Positions 17,394 through 27,171 are shown, numbered from the stretch's first letter. The stretch is DNA of 64,000 bases from Cyclobacteriaceae bacterium (GCA_028281285.1 JANQKF010000040.1:1-64000); one strand, 5' to 3'. A program made the numbers and translations. The notes: generated by a model from the sequence alone, not told the origin.

Positions 17394-20300
17394 TTAAGCC
17401 TGTCCAGCTGCAGCTGCGGCCTTCGCACTGGCTTTGGCTCTAGCAGACTCTCTTTCTTTGTCAGCTGCCGCTCCAAGAGTTTTCTTGGTCATGTCAACTA
17501 CTATTGGCGTTGCAACAAATACTGAAGAGTAGGTACCGATGATAATACCAACCAAGAAGGCAAAGGAGAAACCTCTTAGTACTTCACCACCGAACAGGAA
17601 CAATACCAATACCACAATCAACGTAGTCATTGATGTAATCAAGGTACGATTAACCGTGCTGTTGATCGAAGCATTAAAGGTACCAATCAAGTCTCGCGAA
17701 CCTTTAAGCTGCAAGTTTTCCCTGATTCGGTCAAACACAACCACGGTATCGTTTATTGAATAACCCATGATTGTCAGCAATGCACCGATAAATACCTGGT
17801 CAATCTCAAAACTTATTCCTAGTACTCCAGCTATGGCAAAGGCTGATAATACAATCATAGCATCATGAACCAAGGCCACAATCGCACCCAATGAAAATTG
17901 CCACCTCCTAAATCTGATTAAGATGTAGAAGAATATGGCTACAATTGAGATGATGAAGGAGTTTAAAGACGATTTCTTAATATCATCTGCAATAGTCGCT
18001 CCTACTTTCGAAGAACCACCCTTTGTGAATTGGCCTACATCCAGATCAGTCGCGCCATCAATGTATGTTTTACCAGTGGCTTGTTCCAGTTCGCCAACCA
18101 AGGCATTTAATACCAGGCTATCTGCCTCTGTAGATTCATCTTCAACTAAGTAAGAAGTCGTAATTTTCAGGACGTTGCTTGTATTATAGGTTTTCACCTC
18201 GACTCCCACATCCTGAAAGACACCATTTGAAATTGAGGTCTTGACGTCAGAAGCGATCATTGGCTCGTCAAACTGCATCACGTACGAACGACCTCCCTGG
18301 AAATCAACGCCTAATCGAAGTCCGTTGGTAGAAATCAGAATCACTCCAACCAGAATGATAGATCCTGAAATGAAGTAAGCCATTCTTCTCTTACCTAGAA
18401 AATCAATGTTAATATTTGACAGCCAGCCTTTCGACATGGGACTTGCAAAAGAGAGTTTACTGTCGTTACCTTTTTTGCTCATCCAAGTCATGATCACTCG
18501 TGTAATGAATACCGCTGAGAAGAAGGAACATGCGATACCAATCATCAACGTGATTGCAAACCCTTTCACCGGTCCTTGTCCTAACCAATAAAGAATAATA
18601 CCTGTCAAGAAGGTAGTAACGTTGGCATCAATAATTGAGCTGTAAGCCTTTTTGTAACCCGAGGAAATAGCCTGCAATAGTGGGATGCCATTTCGGAGTT
18701 CTTCTCTAATCCTTTCAAAGATCAGAACGTTGGCGTCAATAGACATACCAATGGTCAACACGATACCTGCAATTCCGGGCAAAGTCAAGGCAGCACTTAG
18801 ATTGGCCAGGATTCCCATGATAAAGAAGATGTTGAAAAGCAAAGCCACGTTGGCTACAATTCCACCTTTTGCATAATAGAATATCATAAAGATGACCACA
18901 ATGATCAATCCGGCAAATATTGATTTTATACCTTGTGCCTGGGCCTCTTTACCAAGAGTTGGCCCAATAACACCTTCTTCAACGATTCTCGTTGGTGCAG
19001 GAAGGGAACCTGCTTTTAAGACATTCGCCAAATCGTCAGCCTCTTCGATAGTGAAGTTACCACTGATGGACGAGCTTCCATTCGGAATTTCGTTCACCAC
19101 ATTTGGCGCTGTGTATACATAGTCATCGAGGACTATAGCAATATTACGATTAATATTCTGCCCGGTAAGGTTCTTCCATTTTCGGGCTCCAATGGCATTC
19201 ATCTGCATGTCTACAGAAATACGTGTCCTTTCATCAAGCCCCTGACGAGCGTTGGTGATCACCTCACCAGTCAATGGTGCTTGTCCATCTCTTCCAATCT
19301 TAATCGGGTAAAGTTTCAACAATTCCGTGTCGACTTCGGGTTTTACTCCCCAAAGGAATTTTGCCCTTGCTCCTGCAATCAATCGCTTCACCTCTTGTTT
19401 CTGGAGCATTCGATTAATTTTGGCCGTATCACGTAGTTCGTAATAGATTCCTGTTGGATCGTAAGCCACTTGTCTTCTTAAGGAAATCCAGCTTGAACGT
19501 GTAATGGTACTTGTCAGCGAGTCTACAGCCGTAGAGTCGCTACCCGCTCCAGCCAACTGCTGCTCAAGCGTATTACCTGTATCTGTGCCTTCAGTAGTCG
19601 GTGTTTGAGGGTTGTTAGATGCCGCAAGCAATGCTGCACGTTCCTCACCTAGCAAATACTGATTGATCCCATTAAGTGCCGTTGCAATTTCATTTGGTTC
19701 ATGTACTTCCCAAAATTCAAGCTTCGCCACACCTTGAAGGAGCTTTCTTACCCTGGAAGGATTATCTACCCCAGGCAATTCAATTTGAATCCTTCCGGTA
19801 CCCTGTAGACGTTGAATATTAGGTTGAGAGGTACCAAATCTGTCGATTCTGGTTCTTAAAATATTAAAGGCTCTATCAATGGCATCATCAACCTCGTTGT
19901 TGATCAATTCCATCACTTCGTCATCAGTAGATTCAAAATTCAAACGATCCCTATTGGCAGCATTCGCAAAAATTCTGCTCAATTGCCCGTTCGGATTCTT
20001 TGATTTGTATGCTTGTTGAAAAAGGGTCGTGAAATTCTCCTGGCTGTTACGCTGAAGCAATCTTGCATCTTCAAGTGCTTGTAGAAATGCCGGGTCCTGA
20101 TTGTTCCCTGAAATGCCCTTGATAATTTCGACAGGTGAAACTTCCAGTGTCACATGCATTCCTCCCTGAAGGTCAAGGCCAAGGTTAAGTTCGTTTTCCT
20201 TAATCTCTTTATATGTGAATTCAGCACCCAGCAAATTCAATACTGGCTCTCTCCAAATTGAATCAAGGTACTGCTGCTTCTTGATCTGGTCCACAATCCC

Positions 20301-20432
20301 CGTATCAGGGTTTTTTGCAAATTGAACCGCATCATTTTGTATTCCTCTCGATATGAATGTGATGGAAAGGTAATACACACATAGCGCTGTAATAATCAGC
20401 GTGAGAAATATGATGGTATTCTTATTCTTCAT
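17394..20432 (-). CDS. secDF: SecDF protein-export membrane protein (single chain)
   Basis: Proton-driven accessory of the Sec translocon, with SecD and SecF fused in 1012 residues as is usual in Bacteroidota. The N-terminal helix is followed by the SecD periplasmic domain (LGLDLQGGMHVTLEV; about 85-480), six helices with the motif GMSIDANVLIFERIREEL, then SecF (RLGVDFQGGRSYVMQF and GYSINDTVVVFDRIREN) with six more helices. A basic, alanine-rich tail follows. It is probably monocistronic with the terminator shared with the convergent gene. Confidence 0.96.
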   Translation of the reverse strand: MKNKNTIIFLTLIITALCVYYLSITFISRGIQNDAVQFAKNPDTGIVDQIKKQQYLDSIWREPVLNLLGAEFTYKEIKENELNLGLDLQGGMHVTLEVSPVEIIKGISGNNQDPAFLQALEDARLLQRNSQENFTTLFQQAYKSKNPNGQLSRIFANAANRDRLNFESTDDEVMELINNEVDDAIDRAFNILRTRIDRFGTSQPNIQRLQGTGRIQIELPGVDNPSRVRKLLQGVAKLEFWEVHEPNEIATALNGINQYLLGEERAALLAASNNPQTPTTEGTDTGNTLEQQLAGAGSDSTAVDSLTSTITRSSWISLRRQVAYDPTGIYYELRDTAKINRMLQKQEVKRLIAGARAKFLWGVKPEVDTELLKLYPIKIGRDGQAPLTGEVITNARQGLDERTRISVDMQMNAIGARKWKNLTGQNINRNIAIVLDDYVYTAPNVVNEIPNGSSSISGNFTIEEADDLANVLKAGSLPAPTRIVEEGVIGPTLGKEAQAQGIKSIFAGLIIVVIFMIFYYAKGGIVANVALLFNIFFIMGILANLSAALTLPGIAGIVLTIGMSIDANVLIFERIREELRNGIPLLQAISSGYKKAYSSIIDANVTTFLTGIILYWLGQGPVKGFAITLMIGIACSFFSAVFITRVIMTWMSKKGNDSKLSFASPMSKGWLSNINIDFLGKRRMAYFISGSIILVGVILISTNGLRLGVDFQGGRSYVMQFDEPMIASDVKTSISNGVFQDVGVEVKTYNTSNVLKITTSYLVEDESTEADSLVLNALVGELEQATGKTYIDGATDLDVGQFTKGGSSKVGATIADDIKKSSLNSFIISIVAIFFYILIRFRRWQFSLGAIVALVHDAMIVLSAFAIAGVLGISFEIDQVFIGALLTIMGYSINDTVVVFDRIRENLQLKGSRDLIGTFNASINSTVNRTLITSMTTLIVVLVLFLFGGEVLRGFSFAFLVGIIIGTYSSVFVATPIVVDMTKKTLGAAADKERESARAKASAKAAAAAGQA

Positions 20433-20511
20433 TTTTTAGGTTAATTATTAAAGTTCTTTAAATAGGTATTGCTCAAGCGAGGCTCGAGTCTTGTCAGAAA
20501 ACCAAGTTTAA

Positions 20512-20874
20512 CTAAGGAGCGTTAGGCGAGATTATTTGCCTGAAGAGTGTTTTGAAATATGGAGTATTTTCAAGAGGAATATTTTGCGGTACAGGTGTAT
20601 CAACCTCCTGATCCAGAACAATTTCTCTTATAAATACCGGAATGAACGGTTCCAATGTGATAGCACTTCCTGGAAGGACCACATTTAAACTGAGCATGCC
20701 TACTTCGGTTTCTTGCTTCTCCTCTTCGGAAGATTGTTGCTCTTCAACCTCGGCTGACAGTTTAGAACAGTGATAGTCGATCACTTCTTGTGAAACCACA
20801 AATACTGCCACCAACATCCCTAAGACAAAGAAAATTGTCTTTTGAATCGAGGATATGTTTGAAGATGCTTTCAT
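20512..20874 (-). CDS. Small single-pass membrane protein, function unknown
   Basis: Not recognised. 120 residues: one N-terminal hydrophobic helix (about 12-28; TIFFVLGMLVAVFVVS), then an acidic stretch (EEQQSSEEEKQETE) and a proline-containing tail that is probably periplasmic. It lies between secDF and udk in the same orientation. The frame is open and begins with ATG, but no motif supports a role. Confidence 0.5.
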   Translation of the reverse strand: MKASSNISSIQKTIFFVLGMLVAVFVVSQEVIDYHCSKLSAEVEEQQSSEEEKQETEVGMLSLNVVLPGSAITLEPFIPVFIREIVLDQEVDTPVPQNIPLENTPYFKTLFRQIISPNAP

Positions 20875-20925
20875 GAAACGGGCACAAATGTATCGAATCC
20901 CTGTTAAAAATGCATGTTCTAAGCA

Positions 20926-21561
20926 CTAAAATTCCGGATTGGTCACCATCAGTTTTGAAGCAATGAACGCGCGAACCACATCCAGCGCTTTCTGAAAATC
21001 GCTATTGTTAGGAACTACGAGGTCAGCCGACTCCTTGTAGGGCTCAATATATTTTTGATAGGAAGGCATGATATGGTTCTCATACTTGTACAAAACATCA
21101 TCAGCATCATATCCACGTTCCTCACGATCTCTTTTCAATCGTCTTTGAAGTTTAATATAGTCTTTGGCATCAATAAAGATCTTCAAATCCAAAAGCTCCA
21201 CAATCTTCTTGTAGTGTAAAACAAAAATTCCCTCAACCAGAATTACAGGGGCAGGTTTCCTAATGATTACCGAGGGCTCTGCTTCCGGGTTGTTGAATGT
21301 ATATTCCATTTTTTCAACGGCCTTACCAGAAAGCAATGTCTGAAGGTCACTGGCGAAATGATCAAAGTCGATGGATTCCGGTCGGTCAAAATTATACTCT
21401 CCGTTCTTGTCCACCAGTTGATGTTCTCTTGGACGGTAGTAGTCGTCTTGCGACAAGCAGGTTACCTGATGATGCTTAAAATCATTCAGCAGTGTATTCA
21501 GAAAACGAGTCTTGCCAGAACCTGTTCCTCCGGTAATACCAATGACATAAGGTCTTTCCAT
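20926..21561 (-). CDS. udk: Uridine kinase
   Basis: Phosphorylates uridine and cytidine with ATP or GTP in pyrimidine salvage. 211 residues, normal length. Walker A is GITGGTGSGKT at 8-18; the substrate segment LSQDDYYRP and FDRPESIDFDHF follow, then VILVEGIFVLHY and the lid RRLKRDREERG. It is part of a leftward cluster with rdgB, although a terminator upstream of rdgB suggests separate transcripts. Confidence 0.94.
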   Translation of the reverse strand: MERPYVIGITGGTGSGKTRFLNTLLNDFKHHQVTCLSQDDYYRPREHQLVDKNGEYNFDRPESIDFDHFASDLQTLLSGKAVEKMEYTFNNPEAEPSVIIRKPAPVILVEGIFVLHYKKIVELLDLKIFIDAKDYIKLQRRLKRDREERGYDADDVLYKYENHIMPSYQKYIEPYKESADLVVPNNSDFQKALDVVRAFIASKLMVTNPEF

Positions 21562-21590
21562 CTTGCAAAAATAGTACAGTTAAGTGTTTT

Positions 21591-22175
21591 CTAGGAATCG
21601 GATTTTAAGAAATTGACCAATTTTTGGACTGCCCTTTTCCGGTGGGAAATTTGATTCTTCTCATGACAAGACATTTGAGCAAATGTCTCATTGAAACCAA
21701 CAGGAATAAAAATCGGATCATAACCAAATCCCTGTTCGCCCGAAGGTGTTTCAGTGATTGTTCCTTCCACTGTTCCCTCAAATTGTACTGTTTCAATTGA
21801 ATTGATCAGGGTAATAATCGTGCGAAATTTCGCGGCCCTGTCGGATTGGGTTGCCAGTTCGTCAAGCACCTTGCTCATATTATCCTCATCACTTCTATGA
21901 GGACCTGCATACATAGCCGAATATACACCCGGCCGACCATTTAATCCGCTAACCTCAAGCCCGGTATCGTCCGCAAAAACCGAAATCTGATACTTGTCAA
22001 ATACGTACTGTGCTTTTTCGAGGCTATTGCCCTCAAGGGTCTCCTGATTTTCGGGAAGTTCTTCTTCACACCCAATACTTTTCAGAGACAGTACCTCATA
22101 CTCACCTTCCAACATTTGTTGAACTTCCGAGAGCTTGTTTGGATTGTTGGTAGCGAAGCAAATCTTCTTCTTCAA
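21591..22175 (-). CDS. rdgB: RdgB/HAM1-type XTP/dITP pyrophosphatase
   Basis: Removes non-canonical purine nucleotides (XTP, dITP, ITP) from the pool. The N-terminal SHR-like motif is FATNNPNKLSEV; later come FADDTGLEV, GRPGVYSA, GFGYDPIF and FAQMSCHEKNQISHR. I place the start at the TTG at 22175, giving MKKKICFATNN, the usual family opening. An ATG at 22226 is also in frame but would put a strong terminator (22188-22212) inside the coding sequence and add 17 atypical residues. Confidence 0.92.
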   Translation of the reverse strand: MKKKICFATNNPNKLSEVQQMLEGEYEVLSLKSIGCEEELPENQETLEGNSLEKAQYVFDKYQISVFADDTGLEVSGLNGRPGVYSAMYAGPHRSDEDNMSKVLDELATQSDRAAKFRTIITLINSIETVQFEGTVEGTITETPSGEQGFGYDPIFIPVGFNETFAQMSCHEKNQISHRKRAVQKLVNFLKSDS

Positions 22176-22187
22176 ATTTGTAGGTTC

Positions 22188-22212
22188 AAAAAAAAAGTGC
22201 CCGCGAGCACTT
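22188..22212 (-). terminator. Rho-independent terminator downstream of the FKBP lipoprotein gene
   Basis: Read leftward: AAGTGC, loop TCGCGG, GCACTT, then a run of T continuing the stem. It sits ~20 bases after the stop at 22233 and immediately before the rdgB TTG start. Confidence 0.85.
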
Positions 22213-22232
22213 CTATTTTTTATCAATTCGTT

Positions 22233-22727
22233 CTAGCGTATATCTATAAGTCGCACCTCAAACATCAGCACCGCATTAGGAGGTATCGTCTGAAAGCCTG
22301 CGGTCCCATAGGCGAGTCCGGAGGGTATGAAAAATGTCGCTGATGTTCCCTTTTCAATTAGTGCGAAACCAATATCCCAGCCTGCAATAACATCTCCTCT
22401 ACCCAATACGAAGTTAAAAGGCCCTCTTTCATCAGTAGTATCAAATTGTTCTCCGGTTAGCAAAAACCCGTTGTAACGTGTAATTATAGTGGATCCGAAG
22501 GTTGGTTTTTCCCCGGTCCCTTGTTCGTTTATTAAATAATAAATATTGGATGCAGTATCTAATTTAGCCCTCTCGAGTAGACTTCTGTTAGTCAAAAAAG
22601 TCCTGATCGATGCAGTATCAATCTGAAGTTGCTCCTGAGTATCAAAAAATTCATCTCTACTACACCCTGCAGCAAACGTGGCCAGCACAACCAATCCAAT
22701 CACTAAAATGAATTTGAAAACCTTCAT
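22233..22727 (-). CDS. FKBP-type peptidyl-prolyl isomerase, lipoprotein
   Basis: A 164-residue lipoprotein: signal peptide with lipobox AAGC (cysteine at about 22), then one FKBP domain at the C-terminal half. FKBP landmarks are GFLLTGEQFDTT, VIAGWDIGFALIEKGTSATFFIPSGLAYG and PPNAVLMFEVRLIDI. Such proteins help fold envelope proteins by isomerising X-Pro bonds. Its start shares one base with the stop of the related gene upstream (TAATG). FKBP lipoproteins in this kind of neighbourhood include GldI, a gliding-motility protein in Flavobacterium; this one or its neighbour may be the counterpart. Confidence 0.88.
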   Translation of the reverse strand: MKVFKFILVIGLVVLATFAAGCSRDEFFDTQEQLQIDTASIRTFLTNRSLLERAKLDTASNIYYLINEQGTGEKPTFGSTIITRYNGFLLTGEQFDTTDERGPFNFVLGRGDVIAGWDIGFALIEKGTSATFFIPSGLAYGTAGFQTIPPNAVLMFEVRLIDIR

Positions 22728-23620
22728 TATTCTCCTATTTCTACTAATTCAACATCAAATATAAGCACTGAATTCGGAGGAAGTTTGCCTCCGGGCCCAG
22801 TAGTTTCTCTATATGCCAATCCTGAAGGCACTAAAAACTTAGCTTTGGTTCCTTTATTAATCATACCGATTCCAATATCCCAACCATCAATCACTGCTCT
22901 TGTTCCAAGCCTGAATTTATAAGGACCATAGGTCCTTCGCGAATTATAGGTATTGTTTTCTCTATTAAGCTGTTCATCGCTGGAATCAATAAAAGTACCA
23001 TCCAACAACCTCAGAACGTAATTGACGCTCACGAACTCACCCTGGGTTGGAAGTTTACCCCTCCCCTTTTTTTCAATAACGTAATAAAGTCCTTGTTCTG
23101 TCGATTCGGCTTTAAGATTATTCTCAGCAATATAGTTTTCAATAATTTCCTTGTCTTTTTCTAATTGCTGCCGCCTTTGTTCTGCTGCCTCGGCATTTCT
23201 GCGATCAAGATATTCCTGGCGATTAACAACTTTTGTAACTCTCATCTTCATGAGTACGGTTTTGTTTTCTGCCATTTGTCTATTGAGAGCACTTCTGGTG
23301 GCCGTACCGTAGTCGTCTACCGGTAGTCTTATATGTACACTGTCACCTTCTGTGCACAACTTAAATACACTGGTGAGAATATCAGGCCCTTGTGAAGGTG
23401 TAAGAGTGAGTCCGTCCTTAGTGACAGTACGCATAATCACACTGTCACCAGACATGTTTTCCATTTGAACCAGCATAAGGTCACCCGGACCTGGTACTTT
23501 GCCATTCGCCTTTTCAATGAATTTGTATTCAGAACCAAATTCCGTCTTAGTGAATTCATCACCGCACCCTGCTAGGAGTGCAGCCATCAATAAACATGTA
23601 CAAAGTCGTATTCTTTTCAT
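22727..23620 (-). CDS. FKBP-type peptidyl-prolyl isomerase, lipoprotein with two FKBP-like regions
   Basis: A 297-residue lipoprotein starting at the ATG at 23620 (lipobox LLAGC, cysteine at about 19); an open frame continues upstream to 23707 but overlaps nrnA. The N-terminal part (about 30-140) looks like a degenerate FKBP fold. A charged helix (AEAAEQRRQQLEKDKEI) then leads to a clear C-terminal FKBP domain: VIDGWDIGIGMINKGTKAKF and PPNSVLIFDVELVEI. It lies five bases downstream of nrnA and is coupled to the second FKBP gene, so the three likely form one operon. Confidence 0.86.
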   Translation of the reverse strand: MKRIRLCTCLLMAALLAGCGDEFTKTEFGSEYKFIEKANGKVPGPGDLMLVQMENMSGDSVIMRTVTKDGLTLTPSQGPDILTSVFKLCTEGDSVHIRLPVDDYGTATRSALNRQMAENKTVLMKMRVTKVVNRQEYLDRRNAEAAEQRRQQLEKDKEIIENYIAENNLKAESTEQGLYYVIEKKGRGKLPTQGEFVSVNYVLRLLDGTFIDSSDEQLNRENNTYNSRRTYGPYKFRLGTRAVIDGWDIGIGMINKGTKAKFLVPSGLAYRETTGPGGKLPPNSVLIFDVELVEIGE

Positions 23621-23625
23621 CACTT

Positions 23626-24645
23626 TCAATTCTTCTCTTTGTCTAGAAGTTCTTTGTAATCCGGTAATATTTCCTTGAATTTTTGAACAGTCTGACCTAA
23701 TGACCATTCAGTCCGTCCTCCAGCAGCATTGCGGTGCCCTCCTCCGTTAAAAAACTTGGCGGCTATCTCGTTGGCCGGAAACTGTCCTATTGACCTAAAA
23801 GACATTTTAATTGCTTCTTTTCTATCTGTAAACAACGCTGCCAGAACTATCCCTTGCAAAGATAAGGCATAATTCACCAATCCTTCAGTGTCACCGGTTT
23901 TGGAATTGTATCTGTCCAACTCCTCGGAGGTAATGGCAAAATAAGCAGTAGAATACTCCTTCATAACCACAAGTTTTTCACTAAGAACAAACCCCAAAAA
24001 TTTGAGTCTGTCCAATGAATTGTTGTCATAGATATTCTTGGCCACTTTTGAGTTGTTGGCTCCCAGTTCAATCAGGTTAGCGACCACTTCATGTACATTC
24101 CTCGAAGTATTCGGATGACGAAACCCGCCTGTGTCAGTCATTATACCAGCGTATAGGCATTCCGCGATGTCTTGATCAATAAGGTTTCTGTCTCCAAGTC
24201 CAACGATAAGTTCATAGCATAATTCGCAAGTCGCTGCTGCCTGAGTATTCGAAATTTGAAAGTCGGCAAAATCTTCAGGATCCAAGTGGTGGTCGATGTT
24301 TACCTTATAGGCCTTGGATTCTCTCACAATCTCCCCCAATTCATTAATCCTATTCAGACTAGAGAAATCGAGCGCAATTATGACATCACTTTTTTCAACG
24401 ATCCTTTTCGATTTGTCCTCGTTTCCATTGTTGAAAATCACAACACCGTCATTTCCTTTCATCCAATGCAGAAATTCAGGGTAGTCTGTAGGGGTGATGA
24501 CAGTGACATGATGCCCTTTTTTGAGTAGATAATTGGCCATTCCCAATGATGAACCAAGTGCATCCGCATCTGGCTTATGGTGAGTGGTAATGACTATATT
24601 TTTAGGAGCACCGAAAAGTGCCTTGAGTGGTTTTAAATCTTGCAT
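23626..24645 (-). CDS. nrnA: NrnA-like DHH phosphoesterase (oligoribonuclease/pAp phosphatase)
   Basis: Degrades very short RNAs and dephosphorylates 3'-phosphoadenosine 5'-phosphate. 339 residues, normal length. DHH domain motifs: TTHHKPDADALGSSLG (about 20-35), VIIALDFSS, the family-naming NIDHHLDPEDFAD, and MTDTGGFRH. The DHHA1 domain ends with FNGGGHRNAAGG. Genes of this type sit beside FKBP lipoproteins in Bacteroidota. It diverges from ndk. Confidence 0.93.
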   Translation of the reverse strand: MQDLKPLKALFGAPKNIVITTHHKPDADALGSSLGMANYLLKKGHHVTVITPTDYPEFLHWMKGNDGVVIFNNGNEDKSKRIVEKSDVIIALDFSSLNRINELGEIVRESKAYKVNIDHHLDPEDFADFQISNTQAAATCELCYELIVGLGDRNLIDQDIAECLYAGIMTDTGGFRHPNTSRNVHEVVANLIELGANNSKVAKNIYDNNSLDRLKFLGFVLSEKLVVMKEYSTAYFAITSEELDRYNSKTGDTEGLVNYALSLQGIVLAALFTDRKEAIKMSFRSIGQFPANEIAAKFFNGGGHRNAAGGRTEWSLGQTVQKFKEILPDYKELLDKEKN

Positions 24646-24791
24646 TTACGGGTTTGCCTGACCAGCAGACACGATCGAATCGGCAAAGTTGTCAAGAAAA
24701 TAGCTACCAACCAAAGTATCGGAAGTTTTCAGATGTTAAAAAACCTAAAGAGAATTAGTTGATTACCAGTCGCATTATTAAAATTTACCCC

Positions 24792-24799
24792 TATTTTTG
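24792..24799 (+). promoter_or_regulatory. Candidate -7 promoter box for ndk
   Basis: TATTTTTG fits TANNTTTG, 31 bases before the ndk start and within the 185-base divergent region shared with nrnA. No good -33 element was seen. Confidence 0.4.
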
Positions 24800-24830
24800 C
24801 GCCTGAATTTCAATAAGGGAACAAAAAAAT

Positions 24831-25250
24831 ATGGCAACAAATAGAACATTTACAATGATCAAACCGGACGCAGTTGCGGACGGAAACATTGGAGGAATTA
24901 CCAAGATGATCGAGGACGCGGGATTTAAGATCATTGCAATGAAATACACTCGCCTGACCTCAGAGTTGGCAGGTAAATTTTATGCCGTTCATGCTGAAAG
25001 ACCGTTCTACGGTGAATTGTGTGAATACATGTCATCAGGCCCGATTGTAGCGGCAATTCTTGAAAAGGAAAATGCGGTGGAGGATTTTCGAAAACTAATC
25101 GGAGCTACTAACCCGGCAGAAGCAGAAGAAGGCACTATAAGAAAAATCTACGCGAAATCTATCGGAGCGAATGCAGTACATGGTTCGGATTCAGATGAAA
25201 ACGCTGCTATAGAAGGTAATTTCTACTTCCCTGAATTAGAGAGATTCTAA
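24831..25250 (+). CDS. ndk: Nucleoside diphosphate kinase
   Basis: Transfers the gamma phosphate from ATP to other NDPs and dNDPs through a phosphohistidine. 139 residues, normal length. [10 protein letters not shown] opens the protein, and the active-site histidine lies in [12 protein letters not shown]. The start follows an A-rich stretch typical of Bacteroidota starts. A terminator follows ~24 bases after the stop. Confidence 0.97.
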   Translation: MATNRTFTMIKPDAVADGNIGGITKMIEDAGFKIIAMKYTRLTSELAGKFYAVHAERPFYGELCEYMSSGPIVAAILEKENAVEDFRKLIGATNPAEAEEGTIRKIYAKSIGANAVHGSDSDENAAIEGNFYFPELERF

Positions 25251-25274
25251 GCGGATAAAAGAAATGATTTCAAG

Positions 25275-25297
25275 AGCCACCACTTGGTGGCTTTTTT
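25275..25297 (+). terminator. Rho-independent terminator of ndk
   Basis: AGCCACC and GGTGGCT form a seven-pair stem around ACTT, followed by six T. The T-run overlaps the last codon of the convergent gene. Confidence 0.88.
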
Positions 25298-26345
25298 ATT
25301 TCTTCTTAAAAAAGACCATTCTCACCCACCTTGGAAGGAAAACAGCACCTAAGATCAAATACGGATAGTAGGACAACAATCGCCAGAATATGCTAACACC
25401 GAATGTGTATTCACCCAGAAACCCCTGATAGAATTCCTGAAAAAAGAGTTCCGCTGTTCCACTACTTCCTGGAGTAGGAGACACTAGCATGACAATCCAC
25501 ATGATGATATGCCGCGCAAAGATCAGAAGGTGATCTGAAAAAGAAAGATCGGCATAGGCAGCAACCAGAGAGTTGAGCATTAAATACCTTGAAAACCAAA
25601 TAAATACGGTTGCAAAAGAGATTTTAACCCAATAAGCGCGCACCATTTTCCTTAATTGCTTTGAGGCCAATATCATTTCATCACCTTGAGCGATTGCTGC
25701 ATGTCTCCATTTTCTGAACCATTTGATCGAGGTAAGTTTGATCAATATCCACTTTACAGCTCTTGGCTTTATTAGTACACCATACGCCATTATGGCGGTG
25801 TAAAAGGCAATCAACCCATAGCTCAAATAAAACAAGTATTCAAGACTGTTTCCTACTTTGAACTGCATATCCGCAGCTTCCGGAAATGCCATACCATCAC
25901 TGAAAAAAATGGCCAATGGTGCAGAAATCAGGAAGAACATATTGTCGAGGATAGCCGTGAGGAAAACATAGGCCAACGCCTTCCCGAAAGGAAGTCCATG
26001 TTTCATAAGAATAAAAATGGCCACCCCGGTACCTCCTACAACGGATGGGGTTACTGCGGAAGCGAATTCCCAAAGAATAATGACATAAATGCTATCAGTC
26101 CAGGTGAGTTCTTCAAGGGACAATACCCTGATTCTATAGACATACCCGACACCTCGAAAAAGGATGAAAAGGATAGTAACTAAAATTGGGAACCATGCGG
26201 CATCAAAAATTAGCCTTAAAGAATCTGAGGTCAGATCCGGATCAGAGTAAAATAGATAAAAAACGATAGCCAGCCCTATACCAACCGGAATCCAAACTTT
26301 ATTGGGATTTAAAGTTTTGAGTGCATCTTGATTCTTCAGTTCCAT
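25296..26345 (-). CDS. Flippase-like membrane protein (LPG synthase TM-region family)
   Basis: A 349-residue inner-membrane protein with about eight hydrophobic helices and no soluble catalytic domain. SAVTPSVVGGTGVAIFILMK and the later SPTPGSSGTAELFF are characteristic of the lysylphosphatidylglycerol-synthase transmembrane family (UPF0104). The C-terminal aminoacyl-transfer domain of MprF is absent, so it may move lipids and not modify them. It lies two bases downstream of scpA on the same strand and is convergent with ndk. Confidence 0.8.
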   Translation of the reverse strand: MELKNQDALKTLNPNKVWIPVGIGLAIVFYLFYSDPDLTSDSLRLIFDAAWFPILVTILFILFRGVGYVYRIRVLSLEELTWTDSIYVIILWEFASAVTPSVVGGTGVAIFILMKHGLPFGKALAYVFLTAILDNMFFLISAPLAIFFSDGMAFPEAADMQFKVGNSLEYLFYLSYGLIAFYTAIMAYGVLIKPRAVKWILIKLTSIKWFRKWRHAAIAQGDEMILASKQLRKMVRAYWVKISFATVFIWFSRYLMLNSLVAAYADLSFSDHLLIFARHIIMWIVMLVSPTPGSSGTAELFFQEFYQGFLGEYTFGVSIFWRLLSYYPYLILGAVFLPRWVRMVFFKKK

Positions 26346-26347
26346 GA

Positions 26348-27124
26348 CTAGCTGACCAGTTCCCCTTCTACTTTTTCTATCCAGAAATTATTAAACCCTA
26401 AACCTAAATGAAGTGTGATTTCTCTTAGTTGAAGTAACTCAAGAATGGCCAGAAAGTTGAAAATGACCGCCACTTTGTTTGGCTCAAATTCAATCAGCTG
26501 TCCAAATGACAGTTTGGGGTGCTTGTGGAGTTGCCCCAGTATGTAACCCTTTTGATTGGAGATACTATAAGGGTATTGGACTACTTCATGTACAGGCCGG
26601 TTTTTCTCTAATTCATATCTGTCAAGTACCCTTCTGTATACTTTCAGAAGTTTGTACAGATCAATGTTCTGCAACTCAGCTTCAACATTGTTCCCTTCGG
26701 CAAGCTTCTTCAATTCCCTGATCACATTGCCTCGCCTTTCCTTTTGCTGCCGGTCATCCTCCATTTTGCTCAAATTCTCGATTACAGACTTGTATTTCTT
26801 GTATTCAAGCAAATGCTTCACCAACTCATCCCGAGGGTCAATCTCATTACCCTCCTCATCAAGAACCGGCCGAGGCAAGAGCATTTTGGCTTTGATCCGC
26901 ATCAATGTGGCAGCTACCAATATAAATTCACTAGCCACCTCCACGTTCATTTTTTCTAAATGGTGCAGATAATCCAGGAAATCATCTGTGATTTTGGAAA
27001 TTGGTATGTCGTGAATGTCCAGCTCATCCCGTTGAATGAAAAAAAGGAGGAGGTCAAATGGTCCTTCAAATAGTGGGAGTTTGATTTCGAAGCTCAAGGT
27101 TTTGCTCGTTTCCGGTCGGATCAA
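26348..27124 (-). CDS. scpA: Segregation and condensation protein A
   Basis: Kleisin subunit that bridges SMC heads in bacterial condensin. ~258 residues. The N-terminal SMC-binding region has the classic LPLFEGPFDLLLFFIQRDEL and HDIPISKITDDFLDYL; the C-terminal winged helix ends with FLAILELLQLREITLHL. No ATG precedes the conserved N-terminus: the start must be TTG, either at 27124 or at 27097. It diverges from dxs over 125 bases. Confidence 0.92.
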   Translation of the reverse strand: MIRPETSKTLSFEIKLPLFEGPFDLLLFFIQRDELDIHDIPISKITDDFLDYLHHLEKMNVEVASEFILVAATLMRIKAKMLLPRPVLDEEGNEIDPRDELVKHLLEYKKYKSVIENLSKMEDDRQQKERRGNVIRELKKLAEGNNVEAELQNIDLYKLLKVYRRVLDRYELEKNRPVHEVVQYPYSISNQKGYILGQLHKHPKLSFGQLIEFEPNKVAVIFNFLAILELLQLREITLHLGLGFNNFWIEKVEGELVS

Positions 27125-27171
27125 ATATATTACTAATCACCCATAAGGCGTTCTGAAGCAAAAAATATTTT

